This document shows positions 44,944 to 56,133 of a stretch of DNA of 64,000 nucleotides, one piece after another. The DNA lies in contig NC_053039.3 in the NCBI RefSeq assembly GCF_002575655.3, positions 220,243,622 to 220,307,621 of the forward strand, written 5' to 3'. Source of the stretch: Aegilops tauschii subsp. strangulata (taxonomy: Eukaryota; Streptophyta; Magnoliopsida; Poales; Poaceae). A program made the translations under genes and the position numbers. Position 1 is the first letter of the stretch, and each line of letters starts with the position of its first letter. The notes under the pieces are model-generated. The model made no database searches, was not told where the DNA came from, and saw only the letters and a program-made list of their open reading frames with translations.

Positions 44944-47515
44944 ATGTCGACCACAGGTATGATCAAGGTCTCTGCTGGGTGTCCTACCTTCGATGGGACG
45001 GACTACCCCTACCGGAAGAATAAGATGCGAATGCATCTTGAGGCAATTGATAACGATCTCTGGTATGTTGTGGAAAATGGTGTTCCCTCTGTCTCACCCT
45101 CACTGAATGCTACCGATGTGAAGAGATTCAAGCAACTTGATTCTCAAGTGAAGAATATCATATGTGGCCATCTGAGCAAAGGACAGTATGGAAGAGTGAG
45201 TGCTTTGGAAACTGCTAAGCTTATCTGGGATAGGCTGTCCAAAGTCAATGAAGGAGTCTCAACACAGCGCGACTCTAGAGTTGATGTTCTTCGCAATCTC
45301 TTCAACCGCTTCAAAAGACTTGACAATGAAAATGTACAACAGACCTTCGATCGCCTCACTGACATCTCAAATGAGCTTCAAGCGCTCGGTGCCACTGACA
45401 TCACCGACCATGAGGTGGTGAAGAAACTGCTGAGATCGCTTGATTCTTCATTTGATACTCTGGCATTGATGATACAAGAGCGTGCTGATTACAAGTCACT
45501 TGATCCCACTGATATCCTCGAGAGGCTAAACACTCATGAGTTCCAGCTTGCTGAAAATAGAGATCTCTATGGTTCGAGCTATGGCAGATCACGTGCATTG
45601 AAGGTCAAGGCAGTTTCTGAGTCTGAAGATGAAGACTCTGACAGCAGCCTTGGTAATCCTGAAGAACTGAGCCAGGATCTAGCACTGCTCGTGAGGAAAT
45701 TCCAGAAGTTCTCAGGACGTGGTCGCTTTGGAAGACCCTCAAGGAGCAATGATTCCTCATCCAGTGACTACAAGAAGAGGCTTTGTCACAAATGCAAGAA
45801 ACCAGGACACTACATTCAAGATTGTCCTCAGTGGGAAAAGGAATCAAAGAAGAAGAAATACAAGGATTACAGTTCTGATGATGCGAAGAAAAAGAAGAAA
45901 TCCTCAAAATCTTCATCATCCAAATCCTCAAAGTCTTCATCTCACAAGAAGAGCAGCTCCAAAAAGGCTCGCGCATTCATTGGCAAGGAAATGGACTCTG
46001 AGGCTGAATCTGAACAAAATGAGGAAGAGGAGGCATCTGAGGATTCCGAATCCGGTGTGGCTAGCCTAGCCCTCGCTACTGCATTCGTCAGCAAGTCTAT
46101 CTTCAACACTGAAGAAAATGATCTCACCAACAAGGCTGATGAAGGCAATGATGACTACGCTCCCACCTATTGCTTCATGGCAAAGGGTGCCAAGGTACTC
46201 AAATATACCTCCTCTGAATCAAGTGAGAATGAATCTGATGAAAACCTTAAGCCCAGCTATTCTAAACTTGCTAAGATTGCTGTGAAACAACAAAGGGCCC
46301 TTGAAAAGGTTCAAAACATGCTAGATAAAAGTGATGATATGTTGGGTGAAGAAATGGATCGCACTAAAACCTTGACTGAAAATCTTCAGAGACTTCAGAC
46401 TAGGCTTGACAACCTTCAAGGTCATCATAACACTCTCTTGTCTGATCATGAGAAGCTTTCTTATGAATTTCTTCAAAGAAAGCAAGATCTTGATAAGCTA
46501 AAAGTGAGTTATGAAGATCTCCAGAAGGAGCGCGATTCATTACTTGCTCAACAAATCAGTGCTGCTCAGGAAGAATTTGTTCCTCCATGTTTGAAATGCA
46601 TTGAACGTGAATCTGCTAATTCTTCACCTGAATGTTCAAATGCTTCAAATGCTACAAATTCCTCAACTGTCTCTACTATCATTAATTCCTCATCTGAGGA
46701 CATTGCTAGTATCACTAACGATGCAGGGCTAAAGGAATTGTACATGACAGGCATGTACAAAAGCCTCAAAGGGCATCAGGCTCTTTGTGATGTGCTTAAA
46801 AAGCAGATCCTCAACAGGAACCCTAGGAAAGAGGGTATTGCCTTTGAGAGGAAACTCAATGCTGATGGTACATATTGGAAGCCCGAGCAGTACCCCAAAA
46901 CCTCATGGGTTGCTGCAAAGGGACCTCCAGTTGATCCATCTAATTTATCTGGCTTTACATGTGAATCTTCTCATTCTTCTGATGAGTCATTTGACTCCAA
47001 ATAGAAACTGTTTAAAACTCAGAATGGTGAAGTATTTGCTAGATGTGTTGGCACTAACTGCAGGAACGGTTCCCCTAATCTGGGTTCCCAAAAGGTGCCT
47101 TGAAAGTCTTCAGGTGAATGTCCTCATGACACCACCTGTGAAGATTAGGAACCCCAGATCAAATTCTTCATATGGACCAAATTCTTCATATGGATCCAAG
47201 TCCTCATACAGACCAAATTCCTCACATGGATCATATTCCTCAAGAGGATCAAAGTCCTCATATGAACATCATCGTGCTAACAACCCTGTTTCGCAGGGAA
47301 GAGCCAAGGGCTATGAATATGAGCATTATTCTTCTAATCATTATGTTCATAAGTCCTCAAAGAATTTCTCTGCTAATTCATATGCTTACCCTAACTTCTC
47401 TTATGTGAAACGAAACGGATTGGCTTCTATGCCACCTTTCTCATATGGAGCTCACAGAGTGATGAACTCTTTACCACCCCTTCAGATGTGGGCGGTGAAG
47501 AAAAAGAACTAATCT
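44944..47515 (+). pseudogene. gag of the Maximus-like element
   Basis: ATG 44944 opens 686 codons without interruption, ending in TAG 47002-47004. A shift then moves to another frame that runs to 47512. Residues 1-210: UBN2-type copia gag (YRKNKMRMHLEAIDNDLWYV, TFDRLTDISNELQALGATD). About residue 280: zinc knuckle CHKCKKPGHYIQDC. Then a Lys/Ser-rich stretch, an acidic stretch, and a coiled coil (about residues 450-540, LEKVQNMLDKSDDMLGEEMD). The last part repeats NSSYGPNSSYGSKSSYRP-like units. The product would form the particle and package RNA. The N-terminal two thirds look functional; the C-terminus is broken. Confidence 0.85.
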
Positions 47516-47750
47516 CTTCTGCAGGGTTAGGTCTCCAAACGTGCTTGAACGTATGAAGAATTTGCTGGAGACCTGAAGAGTGCCTGAAAGGACGCAGGCT
47601 AATCATGAAGAAATGAACTTTCATTTCTCACGTCCTCATACTGTTTTTAACTGTTACATTGCTTGATGAAATTGGTCTGATGAATTGTGATGTCATATTC
47701 TTCACTGATGAAGTATATGAAGTTCGTAAGCTGCACTAATTCATCTGCAG
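47516..47750 (+). other. Spacer between gag and protease in the Maximus-like element
   Basis: About 235 bp with stops in all forward frames. It begins after 'tctgcagggtta' and ends at 'catctgcag/gatgatc', an intron-acceptor-like site before the protease frame. E has only about 30 bp at the same place. Could be an insertion or a removable intron. Confidence 0.4.
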
Positions 47751-50619
47751 GATGATCAACCCAAAGCCACTGAGTGGGTCCTCAATAGTGGATGTACAAA
47801 TCACATGACTGGTGACAAGAATCTATTGATTGATGCTCCCTTATCACCATCGCATCTGAAGCATATCATCTTCGCTGACAAAGGCAAAAGTCAGGTATTG
47901 GGTCTAGGTAAGGTTGCGATCAAAAAGGATCGACACATGGACAAAGTCATGCTTGTCGAGTCCTTAGGATACAACCTCATGTCTGTCTCAATTCTTTGTG
48001 ATCTTGGTATGGTAGTTGTCTTTGGCAAGTATCATTGTGTTGTGGTTATGGAAGCTGACAATTCCAAAGTCTTCGAAGGCTTTAGGAGAGGAGACTTGTA
48101 TATTGTTGATTTCTCTACAGGACCGCAACCGGCCGTGTGCCTACTCGCAAAAGCTTCAGAAGGTTGGCTATGGCATCGACGACTTGGTCATGCAGGCATG
48201 AGGATTTGCACACGCTTGCAAAGAAGAAGCATGTCATTGGCATTGAGAATGTCAAATTCCTCAAGGATCACTTGTGTGGAGCTTGTGAAGCTGGAAAGAT
48301 GACCAAGGCTAAGCATCCAGCGAAGACTATCATGACCACTACTCAACCATCGAATTGCTTCACATGGACCTCTTTGGTCCTAACCATTACTCAGCTGTCA
48401 CAAATGACGCATCTCTCTATGGGCTTGTTATTGTTGATGATTACTCTCGTTACACATGGGTACACATTGTTACTTACAAACATGAAGTGCAGGAAGTCTT
48501 CAAACGATTTTCCTCGAGGGCTTCAACCAACTTTGGTGTGAAGATCAAGCACATCAGAAGTGACAATGGAACTGAGTTCAAGAATTCTGGTCTTGATGAC
48601 TATCTTGATGAACTTGGTATTACTCATGAGTTATCTGCTCCTTATACTCCTCAGCAGAATGGCGTTGTGGAGCGCAAGAACAGAACTCTTGTTGAGATGG
48701 CTCGCACTATGCTTGATGAGTACAAGACACCTCGTCACTTCTGGATTGAGGCAATTTATACCGCGTGCCACATCATCAACAGGGTATATCTTCACAAATT
48801 CTTCAAGAAGACTGCCTATGAACTCCTCACTGACAAGAAACCCAATAGAGCACCTACCCTCTGTGATAGATGAACCAGCACCTGAGGAAACTATCAAGTT
48901 CAAGGCTACTGAGGATGTCATTCCTACCGAAGAATCTGCTGAAGAATTTATTCCAGAACGTGAAGAACGTCGAGCTAATGCACCTGAAGAAATTGCTGAA
49001 GAAAATGGTGCTGAAGAAAATGCTGATCAAATTCCTCGACGACAACCTACTCATCCTCGCGTTGCAAAAGAAGTGCAAAGCCCACTAAGGTAGATGAAGC
49101 ATTTCTGGAGCCTGAGTGGATTCAGGCCATGCAAGAAGAATTACATCAGTTCGAGCTCAACAACGTTTGGGAACTGGTCAATCGTCTAGATCCTCGCAAA
49201 CACAATATCGTTGGCACAAAGTGGATCTACCGCAACAAGCAAGATGAAAATGGCCTTGTGGTGAGGAATAAGGCACGGCTAGTAGCTCAAGGCTACACAC
49301 AGGTTGAAGGAATTGATTTCGATGAAACTTTTGCACTTGTTGCTAGACTTGAAGCTATTCGCATATTACTTGCTTATGCTAACCATCATGATATCACTTT
49401 ATATCAAATGGATGTGAAAAGTGCATTCCTCAATGGTAAGCTTAAGGAAGAAGTATATGTTGCTCAACCCCCAGGTTTTGAAGATCCTAAGCATCCAGAC
49501 AAAGTCTTCAATCTAAATAAGGCCCTCTATGGCCTCAAGCAGGCCCCTCGGGCGTGGTATGATACTTTGAAGGAATTCCTCATGAAGAAAGGCTTCAAAC
49601 CCGGTTCACTCGACCCTACTCTTTTCACTAAATCATATGATGATGAATTGTTTGTATGCCAAATATATGTTGATGATATCATCTTTGGCTGTACTGACCA
49701 ACGTTATAGTGATGAATTTGCCTATATGATGAGTGAAGAATATCAAATGTCTATGATGGGAGAGTTGAAATTCTTCTTAGGTCTTCAAATTCGTCAACAG
49801 CGCAATGGCATATTCATATCTCAGGAGAAATACCTCAAGGATGTACTGAGGAAATTCGGCATGCAAGATTGCAAAGGCGTCAAAATTCCGTTGCCCACAA
49901 ATGGCCATCTGTGCACTGATGAAAATGGTATTGACTTCGATCAAAAGGTATACCGCTCCATGATTGGTTCTTTATTGTACTTATGTGCATCTAGGCCAGA
50001 TATTATGCTTAGTGTTTGCATGTGTGCCCGATTTCAAGCTACACCGAAGGAATCACACCATAAGGTTGTGAAACATATTCTTCGATATCTAGCTCACACA
50101 CCAACACTAGGATTATGGTACCCCAAGGGCTCGGCTTTTGATCTCGTTGGATATTCTGACTCTGACTATGCTGGTGATCGTGTGGATCGCAAGTCAACAT
50201 CTGGTACATGTCATTTCCTCGGACGATCTTTGGTCTGTTGGTCCTCGAAGAAGCAGAACTGCGTATCACTGTCTACTGCTGAAGCTGAGTACATTGCTGC
50301 TGGTTCTTGTTGTGCTCAATTGCTGTGGATGAAGCAAACTCTCAAGGACTACGGCGTCAACGTGAAGAATGTGCCTCTCTTCTGTGACAATGAGAGTGCC
50401 ATCAAGATTGCTCACAACCCAGTTCAGCACTCGAAGACAAAGCACATTCAGATTCGTCATCATTTTCTTCGCGATCATGTGTTGAAGGGAGACATTTCTA
50501 TTGAGCATGTGAAGACTGAAGAACAGCTAGCCGATATCTTCACAAAGCCCTTGGATGAGAAGAGATTTAGCAAGTTGCGGTGTGAGCTAAATATCTTAGA
50601 ATCTTCAAATGTTCTTTGA
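47751..50619 (+). pseudogene. pol of the Maximus-like element: protease, integrase, reverse transcriptase, RNase H
   Basis: Protease from about 47,751: WVLNSGCTNHMTGD, with Asn (AAT 47784-47786) in place of the catalytic Asp. Integrase: zinc-binding WHRRLGHAG and LCGACEAGK, split by a shift near 48,200 and another near 48,355. Catalytic core with Asp 48367, Asp 48562 and Glu 48670, the last two 35 residues apart as in DD35E enzymes. After KKPN (48,852) the sequence jumps to the acidic C-terminal part, and again near 49,085 to the reverse transcriptase, so two internal deletions are likely. Reverse transcriptase-RNase H is one clean frame to TGA 50617-50619: [26 protein letters not shown] (Asp pair at 49672-49677), and RNase [35 protein letters not shown], all catalytic residues present. 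Confidence 0.9.
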
Positions 50620-51330
50620 AGAGGACACTCATCCTAACACTTATGCAAAATTGATGACTTAGATGTGCAACACATGAAGAAACGTTTTTCTTCAATCAAT
50701 GAAGAATAACACTCTAAGTGTAAAGAAATTAATGAAGAATTTGATTCTCAGAACCCTACGACAATTGTACGCGGTGTCTGAAATCATCATTCTTATACGG
50801 TGGGTCACGCCACCACAAAAGTTGAAAATCTTCAATTTGAGTTTTTCCTCAGTTTTTGAAATTCCTCAGTTGTTCATATTCTTCAACTTTGCAAAATCTT
50901 CACTGTTTCCGTCGTTTTTCTTCATTGGCTATATATATATATAAGTTTATGTCCTCTACAGCATTCACTTATGGCTAATTCTTCAAGTTGGTTTTTCTGC
51001 TAAGTGAATGTGATCGGACCCTTCCCCCTCTATGCTATACTCAACCCAATCTATTAACAAATTCTTCATGTGCGTTCTATTTGAAACTCGTTCAAAATCT
51101 TCACTGTGTCCTTGTCAGCTGAAGAATTTGCGAACAGAACTTTTAACTTATCGTATCCAAATTTTCGGCTTTGCCGCTCAAACTGTTCCGCTTCCCACGA
51201 TATACTTATCTATTCACCCACGATCTAACATGATCTCCACTTCTCAGTACGTGGGTGACACATGGCAAGCGAATGAGAAGGGTCAGGGGCACGTTCGTCC
51301 AATTTCTTCGGGCGAACAGTTTTTCACCGT
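50620..51330 (+). other. Untranslated region behind pol
   Basis: AT-rich, stops in all frames, with many 'cttcaa/cctca' motifs as in the LTR. No gene seen. It precedes the TATA box of the downstream unit. Confidence 0.5.
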
Positions 51331-52057
51331 GGCTATAAATACCCCCTCTCCCCTTCCTCACTTCTTTTACTCCGCTCGACCTCTCTCCAGCTCGAGCTTC
51401 TCAAACCCTAGCGCCGCTGCTACATCATCATCGCCGGTGAGGAAGAGCTTCACTGCCTCGACCTCGTCGCCGTCGTACTCGCGCCGGCCGCGGAAATCTT
51501 CACTCCGCCGCCGCCGTAGCCATCTTCCTCCGCCAAGTTAGGGCGTGGAAGATCTGCCCAGACGAGCTTCACTTCTCCACATCCCAGTTCGTCGTGTTCT
51601 TCGTTCAGGGTAATTAAAAGTTACTTTTACTGCCCTTTTTGATTCAAATGACTTCTACAAAATCTTCAAAGGTGTTTATTCCTCAAATTTTTCACACACT
51701 GAACACCTCACTTGTCATCTGTTCTTGATTCGTTTCTCTAAGCATCATTTTTCTTCAAGATTCCTCAATTGTGTGGATCTTCGATCTATACAACTCTGGA
51801 ACCTAAGACAAAGAACGCTTAGTGAAATTCTTCAAGACTCATCTGGTCAAATTCCTCAAACTTGTTCTTTTTGAAAAACCTTCTGAGAACGCATATGACC
51901 TCTCCAAATTCCTCGCAACTATACTCTGTTCACAGGTACTCATGTCGCTGCTGAATCACTAGGTTCTCATCAACTTAACTCATTTGTAGCGTTCCTCGAA
52001 GAAAAGTTGCATACTTCTTCAGAGAGTTCAATTGTTCAAATTCCTCAACTGAAGAAA
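51331..52057 (+). promoter_or_regulatory. Internal promoter and 5' UTR of the downstream transcription unit
   Basis: TATAAATA at 51334-51341 is followed by a C-rich start region, a leader of a type common in plant genes ('ctcaaaccctagcgccgc') and GC-rich sequence to about 51,540. A donor-like AGG/GTAATT at about 51,608 and acceptor-like sites near 51,936 or 51,989 suggest a 5' UTR intron before ATG 52058. Read straight through, the leader has an open frame of 169 codons (51032-51541) that starts before the TATA box and so is probably not translated. Confidence 0.5.
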
Positions 52058-55000
52058 ATGGCTGATGGAAAGAAGCCACAGAAAGGAGGAAAGAGGCCTG
52101 AAATCAATACTGCCTTTGAAATCCCTGAGGACATTTATGCTGGGTACTGCACACCCCCTGAGGAAGATAAGAATCAGCACAAGGTGCGCATTCAGAGGAT
52201 AGAAAGGAGATGGGCAAAAGAGTGGAGGGAGTACAGGTATGTGACTCCAAAATACATGAAGAAATTCGTTGTTACTCCTCCATGCTCAAGACCACCATTG
52301 GCACCTGGACAAGAGGCAGATCCCACTAGCATCAAGCACGGTGAGGATTTTCCTGAAGAATGGGCCAAGCGCCAGGCCAAGTTGGCCAAACAGGCAAAAG
52401 ATACAGTGAAGAAATTCAACGAAGATTCCACTGCTGCTGCTGCTGAGGCCTGTGTAAGGCCGAAGAAATCCATGGCAAAGAAGCCTGCGCACAAGCCAAG
52501 TGCCTCTTCTTCAATGCCCTCATAGCCAATTTCCTCAGCTCAGCCCTCACGGCCAATTCCTCAAGCCGCTCCTGCTCCTCCAAAGTCCTCAGCTGCTCTA
52601 ACAAAATCCTCAGCACCTGTGCATCTCGCCACGTGCCAAAGGACTACAGGCATCTCTATTGCCTCAGGAGCTTCGGCTAGTTCCTCAGCTGCACCAAATT
52701 CTTCAACAGGACCCTCTCTGCTGAAGACAAAGACCACTGCTGGACGAGGCTCTCACCCAAGTCCTCACAAGAAGCAGGTCGCCTTCCAAGTGCCGTCTGA
52801 AGAAGACGAAGCTGATGATGAAGAACTTGCTGAGATCATCAGAGACAGGCAAGTCAGGGCCGCTAGAGCCAAGGGCACAGATGTGCCACTGCTTTTGGAT
52901 CCAAAGTTGATCCTCGACTACATTGACCTCTGGCACAAGGACCCAAACACTCCTATGCCTGACTTCAAGCTGACTCCTGGTCAAAGTCATATGCTGACTG
53001 CCTTCATCCAAGAAGAAAATTGGAAATTTGAGAAGGCCAGGCAGCTCAAGAAAGCATAGTACAGGAAGGAGAAGTTCCTGAAGAACAACGTTGTCTCTAT
53101 GACAACTGATGAACTTGTAAAGATCCAGTCTGAAATCAAAGTCCTCAGCGATGATTTCAGCGCTTACTATGCTGATTGGAAAGGAGCCAAGGTCAGGTTT
53201 GTCAAACTGACCAAACTGTTCACCTCAAATGTTGCAGCCCCATCGCAACAAGAAATTCCTCAGGCTGAAGCATCTGCTCAGCCAAATGAAGAACATGCCA
53301 GCACCGCTGATGACAATCAGGCTGCTGAAGAAAATGTGAGTTCCAAGGCTGATGACTGCATTCCAGCCACTGAAGAAATTGCCAGGGCACCCACTAGTGG
53401 TGCGCCTGAAGAAAATGAAGAGGTCAGGGCAACTGCATCAGTTGTGCCTGAAGAAAATCAACCACATTCCTCTGCTCCTCCTGCGCCTACTCCAACTCCA
53501 ATCCTTCCATCTACATCAGATGTGAAGAAAACCAAGGCTGCAGAGCGTGCAGCAGTGAAGAAAAGGAAAGCATCAACTCCTTCAGATTCTTCAGCACCGA
53601 AGAAGATGAAGAAATTGACAAGTTCATTTGCTAATCCAATTGATGTTGTTCCAGTTTCCTCCATGCCATCAAAGGAAATCATCCCTTTTGATGAAGAATA
53701 TGAGATCCCTAGCGGATCTGATGAAGAAAATCCTTCTGCTGCTTCGTCAGAGCAGATGGATGAAGAAATTGAAGTTGATAGAATCCCTTCAACCCCCACA
53801 GTCTCCTCGCCTATGCCTTAGTTTACTGCTGAAGAGGCCGGCGTTGAAGAAATTGAAGATGAAGATGTGGACATTGGCTGTACCACACCAGTGATGAATG
53901 ATGACTTTTGGGAAAGTCAGCACCCCAATTCTCCACTCTTCACTCCACTGCAGCAAATTCCTCAGTCCCCAGTCACTACAGTTCAAATGGGATTTGATGA
54001 AGCTCATTAAGACATTCCAGCCGCTAGTGCTGAAGAAAATGAAAATGAAGAATTCAAGAACCAGGCTACCACTGAAGAGGAACCAGAAATTCCTCAGCCT
54101 GAAGAACCTGAGATTGCGATTCCTGAGGTCATCATGCAACTGACTGACACTCCTCTGCCCAAGCCAAAGGATCCATTCTCAAGGAAGCAAAAATTCAAGC
54201 TTGATGATTTCTTCGGCGAGCACGTATTCTTCACCGAGTACAACCCTTATGACTCTGCTCGCATAAGGAAGAGGCGTTTCTGGACTGCCAGCCAGGCAAA
54301 TTTCTATTCCTCAGTGCTGTTCAACAAAGACAAAGTCTTCGATCATGAGCACATTCCTCACGTGGATATGGAATCTCTGCCGTGCTTCGTGCCAGTCCTC
54401 AGTGTTCTTTACGACGCTGGACTATTAAATTTCTGCACTGACATATGTGATTGGAATGAAGAGCTAATTCTTCAATTTTATGCAACACTGCACATCACCG
54501 GCAACTCTGAAGATGTGAATTCATGGGTGCTGGGCTGGATGTCTGAAAACACTCACTACAAAGCACCAGCTACTGAATTGCTTCGTGCTTTGCCTCTCAG
54601 TCCGCCCCTTGAAGGTGCTTGTTGCGTCGACAATGAACCTGAGCTTACCGATCACTACATGCAAGTGCTGATGAAGCCTTTGAAGCCAGGTCAGGCCCCA
54701 AGAACAAAATTCCTTGTGAAGGAATTGTTGTATGTGCCTCGGACTGTCTATCGCATTCTGACGAAGACATTGAGTCCTATCAAGGGCCACGACTCAAATG
54801 AAGAAGAAGTCGTTGGCATCATGAAGAATCTGGTTTTCAATATCATTCATGGCGTTCCCGTCAACTTCCATGATTTCTTCATGAGGACTCTAGCCAATGT
54901 CGCAATGTCACCATTTGAGTTGAAGCCTTATGCACCATGGATTATGAGATTCATCAGAACAAGGTCTTCACTCAACTACAAAGCTGATACACTGAACCAT

Positions 55001-55612
55001 TGCAGCTACTTGCCCCCGATGGAAGTCCTCAAACGGACATTTTCCTCAGCTGATGAAAAGGGCAAGGCTACTGTTGTAATTGATGAAGGCATTCGTCCAC
55101 TGGATGTACAATTTCGCAAGGCTGCATCCTACTCCACCAATGATGACTCCGCCACCCATGACTCTGCCGCAAACGCACCCAAGCAAAATCTTCAAGGCAC
55201 AGCACCCAGGGTGATGACTGACCGTGAGCTTCTCCTCAGTCTTCATCAGAAGGTTGATCGCAATCATAAATGGGTCAAGCGTCAGTTTGGTTCAATTCTC
55301 CACAACATGACTGCTACCCACAATGCAGTGAAGAAAAACCACTACTACCTTCATGAAAACCTCAACCGCACCTGGGCTATTCTGTCTCAAATCTATAGTG
55401 AAGAAGATCTGAAGAAAATGGGTCTCAAGGAAGATCTTGACTGGGCTGCACCTCCTCCGAAGAAGTATAAGAAGGTCAAGGTTCCTTCCTTGGTGGCCAG
55501 CTCCTATTCTTCATCACGTGACACTGATGAACATGAAGACTTGGATGACACTGCAGCAGGCCCTACTACAACAAACGACCCCAACAACGCTGACGCTCCT
55601 TCATCACCTTGA
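52058..55612 (+). pseudogene. Long extra ORF of the Maximus-like element (position of the Sirevirus 'envelope-like' ORF)
   Basis: One frame from ATG 52058 (MADGKKPQKGGKRPE) to TGA 55610-55612, 1,184 codons, broken by only four stops: TAG 52523-52525, TAG 53057-53059, TAG 53819-53821 and TAA 54008-54010. N-terminal 150 residues are Lys-rich and globular (VRIQRIERRWAKEWREYRYV). Then Ser/Ala/Pro-rich low complexity, a small region DPKLILDYIDLWHKDPNTP, and a long Glu/Pro/Ala-rich stretch with basic patches. From 54,180 a compact domain follows (LDDFFGEHVFFTEYN, WNEELILQFYATLHI, FHDFFMRTLANVAMSP). The C-terminus is a probable helix (LHQKVDRNHKWVKRQFGSIL) and an acidic tail. No signal peptide or membrane segment is visible, so a viral-type envelope role is not supported. 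The compact domain resembles in layout plant 'putative transposon protein' domains. Function unknown. Confidence 0.7.
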
Positions 55613-56133
55613 TATTCTTCAGGGGCGTTAGTCCTCATTTTCGACCCTTTTGGTCATTCGATGACAAAGGGGGAGAAATTTGAGTTAGTCTTCAAGCGGG
55701 TCTATCTTATATGGGCGTTTTTTCTCTAAAGTTACAACTCTCGTTCTTCTGATGACTTTGTTGGATCGAGTTGTAAACTTAAACTCTATGGTGGCTTGAT
55801 ACTTTTGCTGTTTCTTCTGCATGCTTATTCCTTGTTAATATTATTGCACGCATGTTGAATTACATCAGTCACCATATTTCATCATGCATTTCAAATTCTT
55901 CATATATTATGTCAAATGCGTGTATGAATTACAAGATATAGGGGGAGATCTCCATGATTCAACTCTTCAAGTGTGCATTGCTTCAAAAGCAAATTCCTCA
56001 CTATGCACATCTTCAGGGGGAGTTCTTCTATATCTTGCAATCAAATTCCTCAATATCAGTATTTACACTTCATATGTTTATCCCCGTTGAAAACTTAACC
56101 TATATTGTCATCAATCACCAAAAAGGGGGAGAT
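55613..56133 (+). other. 3' untranslated region with repeated polypurine tracts
   Basis: Four G5AG-type tracts: 55666-55678 (AAAGGGGGAGAAA), about 55939-55948 (TAGGGGGAGA), about 56015-56023 (AGGGGGAGT) and the LTR-adjacent one, 56121-56133 (AAAAGGGGGAGAT). Multiple such tracts before the 3' LTR are a known trait of Sireviruses. Confidence 0.75.

Noticed and set aside
53458..53799. 113-codon Ser/Gly-rich minus-strand frame
   Set aside because: Shadow of the Glu/Pro/Ala-rich stretch of the extra ORF.
52058..55612. Viral-type envelope gene
   Set aside because: No signal peptide, membrane segment or Cys-rich ectodomain can be seen; only its position matches the Sirevirus envelope-like ORF.
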